NCBI RefSeq assembly: GCF_900103265.1
Contig: NZ_FMWX01000006.1
Span: 223,748-287,747 of the forward strand
Length of the DNA stretch: 64,000 nucleotides
From: Sphingomonas sp. NFR15
GTDB lineage: Bacteria > Pseudomonadota > Alphaproteobacteria > Sphingomonadales > Sphingomonadaceae
Direction: 5' to 3'
Shown: positions 26,057 through 35,381 of the stretch, piece by piece
Layout of the letters: every line of letters begins with the position of its first letter
Numbering within the stretch: position 1 is the first letter of the stretch
Made by a program: the position numbers and the translations under genes
Notes under the pieces: model-generated
Told to the model about the DNA's origin: nothing
What the model saw: only the letters and a program-made list of their open reading frames with translations
The model's database searches: none

Positions 26057-27328
26057 TCAGGCGGCGAGCATCGCGCAGGCGTCGCCGATCGCGGCATAGA
26101 TCGCGTCGAGATCGGCATCGTCGATGCAGTACGGCGGCATCACATAGACGGTGTTGCCGAGCGGGCGCAGCAACAGATCGCGGTCGCGGAAGAAGCCGAG
26201 CAGGCGCGGTCCCAAAGTCGAAAGATAGCCGCCGTTTGGATCGGCGATATCGAGCGCGGTGACGGTACCGAGCTGGCGCTTGCCGCCAATCGCGGGGTGA
26301 TCGAGCGCCGCCAGCCGGACGGCCTGCCGGTGTGATAGATCGGCGATCCGCGCCGCGACCGGCTCGTCGCGCCAGATCTCGAGATTGGCGCGCGCGGCGG
26401 CGCAGGCGATCGGGTTGGCGGTGTAGCTCGACGAGTGGAAGAACATCGTCGCGCGGTCCTGCGAACAATGCGCGGCATAGATCGGCTCGGTCGCCAGCGT
26501 GACGGCGAGCGGGATCGCACCGCCGGTCAAGCCTTTGGACAGGCAGAGGATATCGGGCACCACGCCCGCCTGGTCGCATGCCAGCAGCGTGCCGGTGCGG
26601 CCCCAGCCGGTCATCACCTCGTCGGCGATGAACAGCACGCCATGGCGCGCGCAGATGTCGCGCATCGCCGCGAGCGTCTCGGTCGGGTAGATCAGCATGC
26701 CGCCCGCGCCGAGCAGCAGCGGCTCGACGATGAACGCCGCCGCGCCCGCCCGGCATTCCGCCTCAAGCGCGTCGAGCGTTGCCTGTTCGTGCCCGGCGGC
26801 TGGGAAGGGGATCGTGCCGACGTCGAACAGCAGCGGCGCATAGGCCCGGTTGAACACGCCACGCGCGCCGACCGACATCGCCCCGATCGTGTCGCCATGG
26901 TAGCTGTGCTCGAGCACGAGGATGCGGTGGCGCGGTGCGCCGCGATTGGCCCAGAAGCCGAGCGCCATCTTGAGCGCGACCTCGACGCTGGTCGATCCCG
27001 AATCGGAATAGAACACGCGGGTGAGCGCGGGGGGCAGCGTGGCGATCAACCCGCGCGCGAGCGCCTCGGCGGGTTCGTGCGTCCAGCCAGCGAAGATGAT
27101 CTGGTCGAGCTTTTGCGTCTGCGCGGCGATCGCCGCCATGATGCGCGGGTTGCGGTGCCCGTGCGTCGTCACCCACCAGGACGAGATCGCATCGACGATC
27201 CGCCGCCCGTCCTGCGCGTACAGCGCGGCACCCTCGCCATGCGTGACGAGCGGGATCGGCTCGCCGAGGCCGTGCTGCGTGAAAGGGTGCCAGACTGGCG
27301 AGGGGGATGAGGAGGAGGAGACGCTCAC
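26057..27328 (-). CDS. bioA: Adenosylmethionine-8-amino-7-oxononanoate aminotransferase
   Basis: PLP enzyme of biotin synthesis converting KAPA to DAPA. The 423-aa product shows HPFTQHGLGEP at the N-terminus, ISSWWVTTHGHRNP (substrate site), YSDSGSTSVEVALKMA, the DEV metal/PLP Asp in FIADEVMTGWGRTG and the Schiff-base Lys in LCLSKGLTGG. The start is uncertain: GTG at 27328 or GTG at 27337, the latter abutting a palindromic repeat; the shorter form is given. It is last of bioF-bioD-bioA, separated from bioD by that repeat. Confidence 0.92.
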   Translation of the reverse strand: MSVSSSSSPSPVWHPFTQHGLGEPIPLVTHGEGAALYAQDGRRIVDAISSWWVTTHGHRNPRIMAAIAAQTQKLDQIIFAGWTHEPAEALARGLIATLPPALTRVFYSDSGSTSVEVALKMALGFWANRGAPRHRILVLEHSYHGDTIGAMSVGARGVFNRAYAPLLFDVGTIPFPAAGHEQATLDALEAECRAGAAAFIVEPLLLGAGGMLIYPTETLAAMRDICARHGVLFIADEVMTGWGRTGTLLACDQAGVVPDILCLSKGLTGGAIPLAVTLATEPIYAAHCSQDRATMFFHSSSYTANPIACAAARANLEIWRDEPVAARIADLSHRQAVRLAALDHPAIGGKRQLGTVTALDIADPNGGYLSTLGPRLLGFFRDRDLLLRPLGNTVYVMPPYCIDDADLDAIYAAIGDACAMLAA

Positions 27329-27336
27329 CGCCCCCA

Positions 27337-27423
27337 CCCGTTCGCACTGAGCGAAGTCGAAGTGCGTGTCTCAAACGCGACGCTTTTGGCGCGTCCTTCG
27401 ACTTCGCTCAGGACGAACGGGGG
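27337..27423. repeat. Dispersed palindromic repeat unit (family A) inside the bio operon
   Basis: Arms CCCGTTCGCACTGAGCGAAG.. and ..CTTCGCTCAGGACGAACGGG fill nearly the whole bioD-bioA gap. A transcript reading through would carry a long hairpin right before the bioA start codon. Confidence 0.85.
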
Positions 27424-27431
27424 AGGGAAGG

Positions 27432-28046
27432 TCATGCGAAATCCTCCAACCGGAAGTTGTCGGCGAACGCCGCCCGCAAGTGCTCCGCATCGAGTGTCTC
27501 CAGCCGTGGCAACCGCCCGAGCCGCTTGACCCCGCCGATCGCGGCGATCGTCGCCTCGCTGTCTTCATTGGCATCGCCGTTGAAGGCGACGCCGAGGATC
27601 GGCACTCCGCGTGCGCGCAACGCCTCGATCGAAAGCAGGCTGTGGTTGATCGTCCCCAGTGCGGTGCGCGCGACCAGCACCACTGGATGACCCCAGCGTG
27701 CGAACAGATCGGCGAACAGCAGCGTGCGCGTCACCGGCACCAGCACCCCGCCCGCGCCTTCGATGACGAGCGGGCCATCGACGTTCGGCGGCGTGAGTCG
27801 CGCCGGGTCGATCGTCACGCCGTCGATCTCGGCGGCGCGGTGTGGCGAGCAGGGCGTGTTCAGCCGATACGCCTCGGGCAGCACGCGCGTCACACCGAGC
27901 GCGGCGACGCGCGCCGCGTCGGTACCGTCGTCGAGTCCCGCCTGCACCGGCTTCCAATAGGCCGCGCCGAGCGCCGCCGCGAGACCGGCGGCGAACACCG
28001 TCTTGCCCGCGTCGGTATCGGTACCGGTGACGATGATCGTCTTCAT
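27432..28046 (-). CDS. bioD: Dethiobiotin synthetase
   Basis: ATP-dependent ring closure of DAPA to dethiobiotin. The 204-aa product has the P-loop [15 protein letters not shown] at about residues 8-22, [11 protein letters not shown] and [10 protein letters not shown]. The ATG at 28046 overlaps the bioF stop (ATGA). Length is normal. Confidence 0.94.
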   Translation of the reverse strand: MKTIIVTGTDTDAGKTVFAAGLAAALGAAYWKPVQAGLDDGTDAARVAALGVTRVLPEAYRLNTPCSPHRAAEIDGVTIDPARLTPPNVDGPLVIEGAGGVLVPVTRTLLFADLFARWGHPVVLVARTALGTINHSLLSIEALRARGVPILGVAFNGDANEDSEATIAAIGGVKRLGRLPRLETLDAEHLRAAFADNFRLEDFA

Positions 28047-29167
28047 GCCAGCGCCCCTTCGATTGCGCGCGCAAGCCCGTCGAGATCGGCTTCGCACGCG
28101 TTGAGCGTCACCGAGATGCGCAGCCGCGACGTTCCCGCCGGCACGGTCGGCGGACGGATGCCGCGTACGTCATAGCCCGCCGCCTGCACCGCGCTCGCGA
28201 CGCGCATCGTCGTCGCATCGTCGCCGAGCACCAGCGGCAGGATTTGCGATCCGGTCGGGGTGACGCCGCACGGCGCGAGCGCGGCCTCGGCGTGCGCCAC
28301 CAGGGTGCGCAGTCGGTCTCGCCGTTCGGGTTCGTCAGCGAGGATCCGCAATGCGGCGCGCACCGCGCTCGCCATCAGCGGCGAGGGCGCGGTCGAGAAG
28401 ATGAAGCCGCGCCCGCGATTGACGAGGAAATCGCGGACCACGCGCGGACCGCACACCAGCGCGCCCTCGCAGCCCAGCGCCTTGCCGCACGTCCGCAGCG
28501 TGACGACATTCTCGCGCCCCTCGAACGCGGCGGCGAGCCCGCGTCCGTTGGCGCCGAACACACCGGTCGCGTGCGCCTCGTCGATCAGCAGCACGGCGTC
28601 ATGCCGCGCCGCGACCTCGGCGAGATCCTCCAGCGGCGCGCGGTCGCCATCCATGCTGTACAGGCTCTCGACCGCGATCCACGCGCGTCCGGTGCCGCCC
28701 CGCGCGCGCCACGCGGCGATCGCGTCGTCAAACCCCTGTGGATCATTGTGTGGCACGCCCACAGTCTCGGCGCGGCCGAGCCGCATCCCTTCATGCGCGC
28801 TGGCGTGGATCAGCGCGTCGTACACCACCAGGTCGCCGCGCTGCGGCAGCGTGCCGAGCAGTGCGGCGTTGGCGGCGTACCCGCTCGAAAAATACAGCGC
28901 CGCCTCGCTCCCGAAAAACGCCGCCGCTTCGGCTTCGAGCGCGTCATGCTCGGGATCGTTGCCGCGGAGCAGCCGCGACCCGCCCGATCCGACCGCGACC
29001 CCGCGCGCCAGCGCCTCCATCACGGCGCCGCGCAGACGGTCCGACGTGGCGAGGCCGAGATAATCGTTCGAGGAAAAGTCCACGCCGCTGCGTGGGAACA
29101 GCCCCCGCAACCTGTCGCGCGCGGCGAGGTCCGCGAGATCATGGGCATGGGCGGCAAGCAACGACAT
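28043..29167 (-). CDS. bioF: 8-amino-7-oxononanoate synthase
   Basis: PLP enzyme condensing pimeloyl thioester with L-alanine, first enzyme of this biotin operon. The 374-aa product has [34 protein letters not shown] and the PLP-Lys in [10 protein letters not shown]. An ATG at 29167 was chosen over a TTG two codons upstream. bioF, bioD and bioA give KAPA, DAPA and dethiobiotin; bioB is not in the window. Confidence 0.94.
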   Translation of the reverse strand: MSLLAAHAHDLADLAARDRLRGLFPRSGVDFSSNDYLGLATSDRLRGAVMEALARGVAVGSGGSRLLRGNDPEHDALEAEAAAFFGSEAALYFSSGYAANAALLGTLPQRGDLVVYDALIHASAHEGMRLGRAETVGVPHNDPQGFDDAIAAWRARGGTGRAWIAVESLYSMDGDRAPLEDLAEVAARHDAVLLIDEAHATGVFGANGRGLAAAFEGRENVVTLRTCGKALGCEGALVCGPRVVRDFLVNRGRGFIFSTAPSPLMASAVRAALRILADEPERRDRLRTLVAHAEAALAPCGVTPTGSQILPLVLGDDATTMRVASAVQAAGYDVRGIRPPTVPAGTSRLRISVTLNACEADLDGLARAIEGALA

Positions 29168-29208
29168 TGGCAACGCTCGGTAGCGCGCTGCGCGAAATGC
29201 TCAAGCGG

Positions 29209-29595
29209 CTAGGCGGGGATGATCCTCGCACGGAACCAGTCGGCGACGGCATCTTCCTCGAGCGATCCGGCCGCCAGCGCCAGCACCATGCGGATCGCCT
29301 CGGCCTTGTCGAATGCGATCTGCACGCCATTGAGCTTGAGGAAAAGTCGCGCGATCACCCAGGCCGTGCGCTTGTTACCGTCGTTGAACGGATGATTGCG
29401 CGCGATCCCGAACGCATAAGCCGCAGCCAGCGCACAGGGATCATCCTCCCCATACGCATGTTTGTTGACGGGACGCGCGAGCGCCGATTCGAGCAGTCCG
29501 GCATCCTTGACGCCCGCCAGCCCGCCATGTTCGGCCAACTGCCGATCATGAACGGCGTAGGCGACCGCCGCGCTGAGGAACTTCGGTTCGATCAT
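29209..29595 (-). CDS. doc: Doc-type (death-on-curing) toxin, Fic fold
   Basis: The 128-aa protein carries the Fic/Doc motif HPFNDGNKRTA at about residues 67-77. Doc toxins phosphorylate EF-Tu and stop translation. The N-terminal AEHGGLAGVKDAGLLESALARP is typical of the Doc branch. The gene follows the antitoxin by six bases. All key motif residues are present, so the toxin looks intact. Confidence 0.9.
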   Translation of the reverse strand: MIEPKFLSAAVAYAVHDRQLAEHGGLAGVKDAGLLESALARPVNKHAYGEDDPCALAAAYAFGIARNHPFNDGNKRTAWVIARLFLKLNGVQIAFDKAEAIRMVLALAAGSLEEDAVADWFRARIIPA

Positions 29596-29601
29596 GCGGC
29601 A

Positions 29602-29847
29602 TCAGCGCGCGAGCACGGCGAGGATATCGCGATCCTCGCGCATGATGTCCTCGGCGGCCTCCATCGCGGCGAGGAAATCGGGATCGGTCGCCGACATGCT
29701 GTAGCCATTCGGGGCGTCGTTCAGATAAATCGAATCGCCCTGAGAAACGCGCAGTCCGGCAATGACATCCTTGGGCAGGATGACGCCCATCGAATTGCCG
29801 ATCTTGATGAGCTTGAGCTTGCGGACGTGTTCGGTTGGCGCGTTCAT
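29602..29847 (-). CDS. AbrB/MazE-type antitoxin
   Basis: The 81-aa protein has an N-terminal swapped-hairpin DNA-binding domain (LKLIKIGNSMGVILPKDVIAGL, here split: KLIKIGNSMGVILPK then DVIAGLRVSQGD) and a C-terminal acidic toxin-binding tail (AAMEAAEDIMREDRDILAVL). It is encoded immediately upstream of doc, as antitoxins usually are. The ATG at 29847 begins only six bases after a consensus -10 box and has no ribosome-binding site, suggesting a leaderless transcript. A longer frame to 29865 is not used. Confidence 0.88.
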   Translation of the reverse strand: MNAPTEHVRKLKLIKIGNSMGVILPKDVIAGLRVSQGDSIYLNDAPNGYSMSATDPDFLAAMEAAEDIMREDRDILAVLAR

Positions 29848-29862
29848 ACGTATGTTATAACA
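29845..29862. promoter_or_regulatory. Twin palindromes over the antitoxin start and -10 box
   Basis: CATACGTATG (29845-29854) and TGTTATAACA (29853-29862) are perfect 10-bp palindromes that touch. The first contains the antitoxin start codon; the second contains the -10 box. They are likely operators for autoregulation by the AbrB-type antitoxin. Confidence 0.6.
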
Positions 29863-29882
29863 CACACCCGCTTGGCCCTCAA
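29854..29882 (-). promoter_or_regulatory. Strong sigma-70-like promoter of the toxin-antitoxin pair
   Basis: On the minus strand: -35 TTGAGG (29877-29882), 17-bp spacer, -10 TATAAC (29854-29859). The expected start point falls at or within a base or two of the antitoxin ATG (29847). Confidence 0.7.
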
Positions 29883-29923
29883 CCGTTCACCCGCTACGCC
29901 GAGGCTGCACCCGGGAGAATTGC

Positions 29924-30880
29924 ATGTCGTCGTCCAAGCAGGGGGAATCGAACCTCGTTATCTTCGCGGCGCTTGCCGCCAATCTCGGCATCGCCGTCGC
30001 CAAGTTCATCGCCGCCGCGATCAGCGGGTCGTCGTCGATGCTGACCGAGGGGTTCCACTCGGTCGTCGACAGCCTCAACCAGATCTTGCTGCTCTACGGG
30101 CAGCATCGCGGCAAGCGGCCGCCCGATATCGACCATCCGTTCGGCTATGGCCGCGAGCTGTATTTCTGGAGCTTCGTCGTCGCGATCCTGATCTTCGCGG
30201 TCGGCGCCGGTGTGTCGGTGTACGAGGGGCTCGTCCATATCGAGGAGCCCGAGCCGCTGCGCGATCCGCTCGTCAACTATGTCGTGCTCGCCATCGCGTT
30301 CGCGCTGGAGGGCGGATCGTGGCTGCTCGCGATGCGCGGATTCGCCGCCGACAATCGCGGACGCGGCTGGTGGAGCGCGGTGCGGCGGTCGAAAGACCCG
30401 GCCGGGTTCATCGTGCTGTTCGAGGATTTGGCGGCGCTCGCCGGCCTCGTCATCGCCGCGGTCGGCGTGTGGGCGAGCCATCATTTCAACGATCCGCGCA
30501 TCGACGGCGTCGCCTCGATCCTGATCGGGGTGTTGCTCGGGCTGATCGCGATGGTGCTCGCGCGGGAGGCGAAGGGATTGCTGATCGGCGAGGGCGCCGA
30601 TCCCGCGATCGTGGCCGAGGTGCGTGCGATCGTCGATGCCTATCCGGTCATCACCTCGGTCAACCATGTCCGCACCATCCACACCGCGCCCGACAGCGTG
30701 TTCGTCGCGATCAGCGCCGATTTCGAAGACTCGCTGACGATGGGCGACGCCGAGACGATCATCGAGACGATCGAGACCGATCTCAAGGCGCGCCTGCCGA
30801 TCCTCTCGTCGATCTACATCCGGCCCGAAAAGCGCGAGAATGCGGCGATCCTGCCGGTGGACGAACCCGCGGCGGCATAG
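29924..30880 (+). CDS. Cation diffusion facilitator transporter
   Basis: Inner-membrane divalent-metal/proton antiporter, 318 aa. Predicted helices include NLVIFAALAANLGIAVAKF, the metal-site helix around SSMLTEGFHSVVDSLNQ (an HSVVD-type motif on helix II), and DHPFGYGRELYFWSFVVA between helices II and III. A cytoplasmic C-terminal domain runs from about residue 210 (EVRAIVDAYPVITSVNHVRT). The GGGAGA site precedes the ATG. It is divergent from the toxin-antitoxin genes. The metal (Zn, Fe, Mn, Co) cannot be told by eye. Confidence 0.88.
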   Translation: MSSSKQGESNLVIFAALAANLGIAVAKFIAAAISGSSSMLTEGFHSVVDSLNQILLLYGQHRGKRPPDIDHPFGYGRELYFWSFVVAILIFAVGAGVSVYEGLVHIEEPEPLRDPLVNYVVLAIAFALEGGSWLLAMRGFAADNRGRGWWSAVRRSKDPAGFIVLFEDLAALAGLVIAAVGVWASHHFNDPRIDGVASILIGVLLGLIAMVLAREAKGLLIGEGADPAIVAEVRAIVDAYPVITSVNHVRTIHTAPDSVFVAISADFEDSLTMGDAETIIETIETDLKARLPILSSIYIRPEKRENAAILPVDEPAAA

Positions 30881-30909
30881 TCCGCCCGCCCCGGACCGGA
30901 CGCGGGGCG

Positions 30910-32091
30910 CTACTCCGCCGCCACCGCCGTCATCACCTGCCGCCGTGCGCGCGGCCGCGCCGCGCCGCGCGTGCCGCTGTAGAGCAGGCTCAGCGCCGGC
31001 GAGCGCTCGATCAGCGCGGCGATGCCGAGCGTCGCCGCGAGCGTGCCGCACGCCACCACCACGAAGCCGATCTCCGGCGGCAGCCCGACGCCATCGACGA
31101 CCAGCGCGAGCCAGACGATCACCGGCACGTGGAACAGATACACCACGAACGATCCGCGCACGAGCCGGTCGGTGACCGGGCTGGCGCGATCGAACGATTG
31201 CCGCGCGACCGAGAGGATCACTTGCGTCACCAGCATCGCCGCGCCCGCGCCGACGAAGCGATAGAGCGGCGGCCAGCTATGCCCGTAGAACGCCAGTGCC
31301 AGCGCGGTCGCCGCCACCGCCAGCGCCGCCACCCCCGCCCGCCGCTCGCCCATCGCCGCGAGCGTCTCCGGCGCGCGCTGGAGCGCGAGCCCGAGCACGA
31401 ACCACGGCAACGCGCCGAGCAGATCGTCGAGCCGCAAAATCTCCTGCGGCAGCGTGGTGTTGAGGTGGGCGGCGTAGAACAGCTCGATCGTCACCGCCTC
31501 GAACAGCCCGACGGCGATGCCGAGCAGCAGCAGCGTGGCGAGCGGGCGGCGCGCCGCCCAGCGGTCGATCCCCTCGGGCAGCGGGGCGGTGCGCAGGGCC
31601 GGCCATATCCGCGCCGCCAGCGCGGTCGCGCCGCACAGATATAGCAGCACGATGATGAACCACAGATGCCGCACCCAATAGCCGCCCGAGGTGAGCGACA
31701 GATTCCGCCACGATTCGAGCGCCTGCGCGGGTGCGAAGTTGGACAGTTCGCAGCCGATGTTGAGCAGCGGAATAATCGTGACGAGACTGGCGAGGAACGG
31801 AATGCCGAGCCGCGTCAGCCGCGCGCGGAACCAGCCGCCGGGCGGATATTTGGTCAGGCTGAGCGCGGCGAAATAGCCCGCGACCAGGAAGAAGGCCGGC
31901 ATGCGGAACAGGTGGATCGCCTCCGCGACATAATCGAGCACCGGCGCGTGCCGATGGGTCGCGACGATCCAGCCGCCCGCCTGAAAGGCGAGCGCGCTGT
32001 GATAGGGGATGCCGAGCAGCATCAGCGCCGCGCGGAGCGTATCCCAATAATGCTGGCGCGCGCTGGGGCGGCGGGCTGATCCTGCGTCCAT
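30910..32091 (-). CDS. Membrane acyltransferase (acyltransferase 3 / OpgC-like)
   Basis: The 393-aa integral membrane protein has about ten hydrophobic helices and the family opening YWDTLRAALMLLGIPYHSAL, followed by FRMPAFFLVAGYFAA and RLTRLGIPFL. Such proteins transfer acyl or succinyl groups to cell-surface glycans such as osmoregulated periplasmic glucans. The frame is open to 32226, but the ATG at 32091 places the first conserved block near the N-terminus as usual. Acceptor unknown. Confidence 0.82.
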   Translation of the reverse strand: MDAGSARRPSARQHYWDTLRAALMLLGIPYHSALAFQAGGWIVATHRHAPVLDYVAEAIHLFRMPAFFLVAGYFAALSLTKYPPGGWFRARLTRLGIPFLASLVTIIPLLNIGCELSNFAPAQALESWRNLSLTSGGYWVRHLWFIIVLLYLCGATALAARIWPALRTAPLPEGIDRWAARRPLATLLLLGIAVGLFEAVTIELFYAAHLNTTLPQEILRLDDLLGALPWFVLGLALQRAPETLAAMGERRAGVAALAVAATALALAFYGHSWPPLYRFVGAGAAMLVTQVILSVARQSFDRASPVTDRLVRGSFVVYLFHVPVIVWLALVVDGVGLPPEIGFVVVACGTLAATLGIAALIERSPALSLLYSGTRGAARPRARRQVMTAVAAE

Positions 32092-32313
32092 ACCGCACGA
32101 TAACCGCGTCGCGGCTGAATGGCTCCGTAACGACATCGCGAAAGACCGGGCTGGATGAACCGTTCGTCCCGAACCGGACCCGGTCGGGGGCGGGAAAACC
32201 GCGCACCGGTTCGCCGGTGAAGGCACTGTTTCTTAGGGGCGTGCGTTTCTCCGCCGTATCTGCTATGGAGCCGCGCTTATCGCGCGACTTGCGCGTCCAG
32301 CATTCGGAAAATC

Positions 32314-34014
32314 ATGCCCTTTACCCACCTTCCCGCGCTTCTTGGCGAAGCGCTCACCGCACGCGGGTATGCCGCGCCGACTCCCGTCCAGGCCGCCGTC
32401 ATCGCGCCCGAGGCCGAAGGCCGCGACCTGATCGTTTCCGCGCAGACCGGTTCGGGCAAAACCGTCGCGTTCGGGCTCGCCATCGCGCCGCAACTGCTGA
32501 CCGAGGACGGCAAGCTGCCGCCGGCGCGCGCGCCGCTCGCGCTCGCCATCGCGCCGACGCGTGAACTCGCGCTGCAGGTCAGCCGCGAACTCGAATGGCT
32601 GTACGGCAAGGCCGGCGCACGCATCTCGACCTGCGTCGGCGGCATGGACGCCTCGCGCGAGCGCCGCTCGCTCAGCCACGGCGCGCATATCGTCGTCGGT
32701 ACGCCGGGCCGCCTGCGCGACCATATCGAGCGCGGCGCGCTCGATCTGTCGCAGCTCAAGGCGGCGATTCTCGACGAGGCCGACGAGATGCTCGACATGG
32801 GCTTCCGCGAGGATCTCGAGCAGATCCTCGACGCGACCCCCGACTCGCGCCGCACGCTGATGTTCTCGGCGACGATGCCCAAGTCGATCGTCGCGCTCGC
32901 CAAGCGCTACCAGAAGGATGCGCTGCGCATCACCACGGTCGGCGAGGATCGCGGGCATGGCGACATCAGCTATCAGGCGGTCACGGTCGCGCCGCCCGAC
33001 ATCGAGAATGCCGTCGTCAACCTGCTGCGCCTCCACGAAGCCGAAACCGCGATCCTGTTCTGCGCGACGCGTGACAACGTGCGGCATCTCCACGCCGGGC
33101 TGACCGAGCGCGGCTTCTCGGCGGTGGCGCTGTCGGGCGAGCATAGCCAGAACGAGCGCAACGCCGCGCTCCAGGCGCTGCGTGACCAGCGCGCGCGCGT
33201 CTGCGTCGCCACCGATGTGGCGGCGCGCGGCATCGATCTGCCGACGGTCACGCTCGTCATCCACGTCGAGCTGCCGCGCGACGCCGAGACGCTCCAGCAT
33301 CGCTCGGGCCGCACCGGCCGCGCCGGCAAGAAGGGCACCGCGGTGCTGATCGTGCCGTATCAGCGCAAGCGCCGGGTCGAGATGATGCTGCGCGGCGCGC
33401 GCATCGCGGTCGAATGGCTGCCGGTGCCGAGCGTGGACGACATCCGCAAGGCCGATCGCGAACGGCTGATGACCCAGCTTCTCGAACCCGTCGAGGTCGA
33501 TGAGGACGATCGCGCGCTCGCCGCGAAATTGCTCGAACAGAAGACCCCGGAGGAGATCGCCGCCGCGCTGGTCCGCTCGTTCCGCGCGCGCATGCCCGCG
33601 CCCGAGGAGATGCTCGCCGAAGGTCCGGCCGAGCGCGCGCCGGGCAAGGAGCATCATCGCGCCGGCTTCGACGACGTGGTGTGGTTCCGCATGGACATCG
33701 GCCGCCGCGAGAATGCCGATCCGCGCTGGATCCTGCCGCTGATCTGCCGGCGCGGGCACATCACCAAGAACGAGGTCGGCGCGATCCGCATCGCCGCCAA
33801 CGAGACCGCGTTCCAGATCCCGCGCGCGCTGGCGGGCAAGTTCCTCGCCTCGGTCAAGCGCACCCAGGGCGAGGAGGCCGAGGGCGGGGTGCAGTTCGAG
33901 CAACTCGCCAACGGGCCGCAGGAGGCCCCGCGCGGACCACGCCGCGCGAACGGGCCGGCGCCGGTGCGCCACACCGCCCGACCGACGCTGCGCGGCAAGC
34001 GGCCGCAGCGGTAA
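32314..34014 (+). CDS. DEAD-box ATP-dependent RNA helicase
   Basis: RNA helicase of 566 aa with all core motifs: Q-motif region (GYAAPTPVQAAVI), SAQTGSGKT (motif I), PTRELALQ (Ia), TPGRL (Ib), DEADEMLDMGF (II), FSATMP (III), ATDVAARGIDLP (V) and HRSGRTGRAG (VI). After the core (to about residue 370) comes a C-terminal RNA-binding-type domain (DVVWFRMDIGRRENADPRWI) like the RRM-like domain of DeaD/DbpA helicases, and a basic tail. Roles would be ribosome assembly or mRNA decay at low temperature. Confidence 0.93.
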   Translation: MPFTHLPALLGEALTARGYAAPTPVQAAVIAPEAEGRDLIVSAQTGSGKTVAFGLAIAPQLLTEDGKLPPARAPLALAIAPTRELALQVSRELEWLYGKAGARISTCVGGMDASRERRSLSHGAHIVVGTPGRLRDHIERGALDLSQLKAAILDEADEMLDMGFREDLEQILDATPDSRRTLMFSATMPKSIVALAKRYQKDALRITTVGEDRGHGDISYQAVTVAPPDIENAVVNLLRLHEAETAILFCATRDNVRHLHAGLTERGFSAVALSGEHSQNERNAALQALRDQRARVCVATDVAARGIDLPTVTLVIHVELPRDAETLQHRSGRTGRAGKKGTAVLIVPYQRKRRVEMMLRGARIAVEWLPVPSVDDIRKADRERLMTQLLEPVEVDEDDRALAAKLLEQKTPEEIAAALVRSFRARMPAPEEMLAEGPAERAPGKEHHRAGFDDVVWFRMDIGRRENADPRWILPLICRRGHITKNEVGAIRIAANETAFQIPRALAGKFLASVKRTQGEEAEGGVQFEQLANGPQEAPRGPRRANGPAPVRHTARPTLRGKRPQR

Positions 34015-34033
34015 GCGACGCCCGCGCCGACCC

Positions 34034-34093
34034 CGTCCGTGCCGGGCACGCGGAGGCCATCGCGGCCCTGCGCGCCCCCGTTCGGCACGGACG
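34034..34093. terminator. Inverted repeat after the helicase gene
   Basis: CGTCCGTGCC (34034-34043) and GGCACGGACG (34084-34093) pair perfectly around a GC-rich 40-base loop starting 20 bases after the helicase stop. There is no clear U-run, so intrinsic termination is uncertain. The remaining bases to hisC (34207) show nothing else distinctive. Confidence 0.35.
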
Positions 34094-34206
34094 CGGGACG
34101 GCAATTCGACGGTAACCATGACCCGCTCTGGTGCCGATTGAGCACACCTGAGCACGACCTGCGCTCGGGACTAGCGCGGGTGCCATGCGGGCGCTAAGCG
34201 ACAGCC

Positions 34207-35304
34207 ATGCTGGCACCCAAACCCAAAGACTGGATCATGGCGATCGCCCCCTACATACCGGGGCGATCGACGGTTGATGGCGGCGCGAAGGCCGTCAAGC
34301 TCTCCTCGAACGAAAACGCGCTCGGCACCAGCCCGAAGGCGATCGCCGCGTTCGCGTCGCATAGCGGCGATCTCGCACGCTACCCCGATGCGAGCGCGAC
34401 CGAACTGCGCGCGGCGATCGGCGCGAAATATGATCTGGAACCGGACCGGATCATCTACGGTACCGGATCGGACGAGATTCTCCACCTCATCGCGGGCGCC
34501 TATGCCGGGCAGGGGGACGAGGTGATCCACGTCCGCTACGGTTTCACCGTGTACGAGATCGCGACGCGGCGGGTCGGCGCGCTGCCGGTGATCGCGCGCG
34601 ACAAGGATTACGCGACCGACGTCGATGCGATCCTCGCGTGCATGACCAGCAAGACGCGAATCGTCTTCATCGCCAACCCCAACAACCCGACCGGCACCTT
34701 CACCTCGCGCGCGGAGATCGCGCGCCTGCACGCCAATCTGCCCAACCGCGTGATGCTGGTGATCGACCAGGCCTATGCCGAGTTCCTCGATCCCGAGGAC
34801 GACGACGGCGCGCTAGAACTGGCGCGAACCGCCCCCAATGTGATCGTGACGCGCACCTTCTCCAAGATCCACGGCCTCGCCGCCGAGCGGATCGGCTGGG
34901 GGTACGGCTCGGCCGAGGCGGTCGCGGCGATGCACCGCATCCGCGCGCCGTTCTGCTGCACGATCGCGGGCCAGGCGGCGGCGATCGCGGCGGTGCGGGA
35001 TGACGAGTGGATCGAGAAGACGCGCGAGCACAATCGCGTGTGGCGCGCGTGGCTCACCGAGGAAATCGAGAAGCTGGGCGCGGCGAGCCTGCGCGTGGTG
35101 CCGAGCGAGGCGAACTTCGTGCTGGTGCTGTTCGAAGGCGCGCTGACCGCCGAGACGGCCTACACCCAGTTGATGGAGCGCGGCTATATCGTGCGCTGGC
35201 TGCCCGGCCAGGGGCTGGCGAACGGCCTGCGTATCACGATCGGCACCGAGGAAGAGACGCGCGGTGTCGCGGCGGCGCTGCGGGACATCGTCGCCGGGGT
35301 GTGA
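34207..35304 (+). CDS. hisC: Histidinol-phosphate aminotransferase
   Basis: PLP aminotransferase, 365 aa, fold type I. N-terminal LSSNENALGTSPKA, NPNNPTGTFTSRAE (NNPTG motif), VIDQAYAEFLDPED and the PLP-Lys in RTFSKIHGLAAERIGWGYG all fit HisC, which converts imidazole-acetol phosphate to histidinol phosphate. It stands alone here without other his genes. Some HisC proteins also act on aromatic amino acids, so a broad specificity is possible. Confidence 0.87.
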   Translation: MLAPKPKDWIMAIAPYIPGRSTVDGGAKAVKLSSNENALGTSPKAIAAFASHSGDLARYPDASATELRAAIGAKYDLEPDRIIYGTGSDEILHLIAGAYAGQGDEVIHVRYGFTVYEIATRRVGALPVIARDKDYATDVDAILACMTSKTRIVFIANPNNPTGTFTSRAEIARLHANLPNRVMLVIDQAYAEFLDPEDDDGALELARTAPNVIVTRTFSKIHGLAAERIGWGYGSAEAVAAMHRIRAPFCCTIAGQAAAIAAVRDDEWIEKTREHNRVWRAWLTEEIEKLGAASLRVVPSEANFVLVLFEGALTAETAYTQLMERGYIVRWLPGQGLANGLRITIGTEEETRGVAAALRDIVAGV

Positions 35305-35381
35305 GCGGCTTCCGGCGCGCGGCCTTGGCAACGCCCGGCCCGCGTGGTTAGGTGTGCGCCGATGACAAGGAAGACGATCGC

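Noticed and set aside
27329..27337. GTG at 27337 as the bioA start
   Set aside because: It sits at the edge of the palindromic repeat without a ribosome site and adds only three codons. The GTG at 27328 was preferred, though not strongly.
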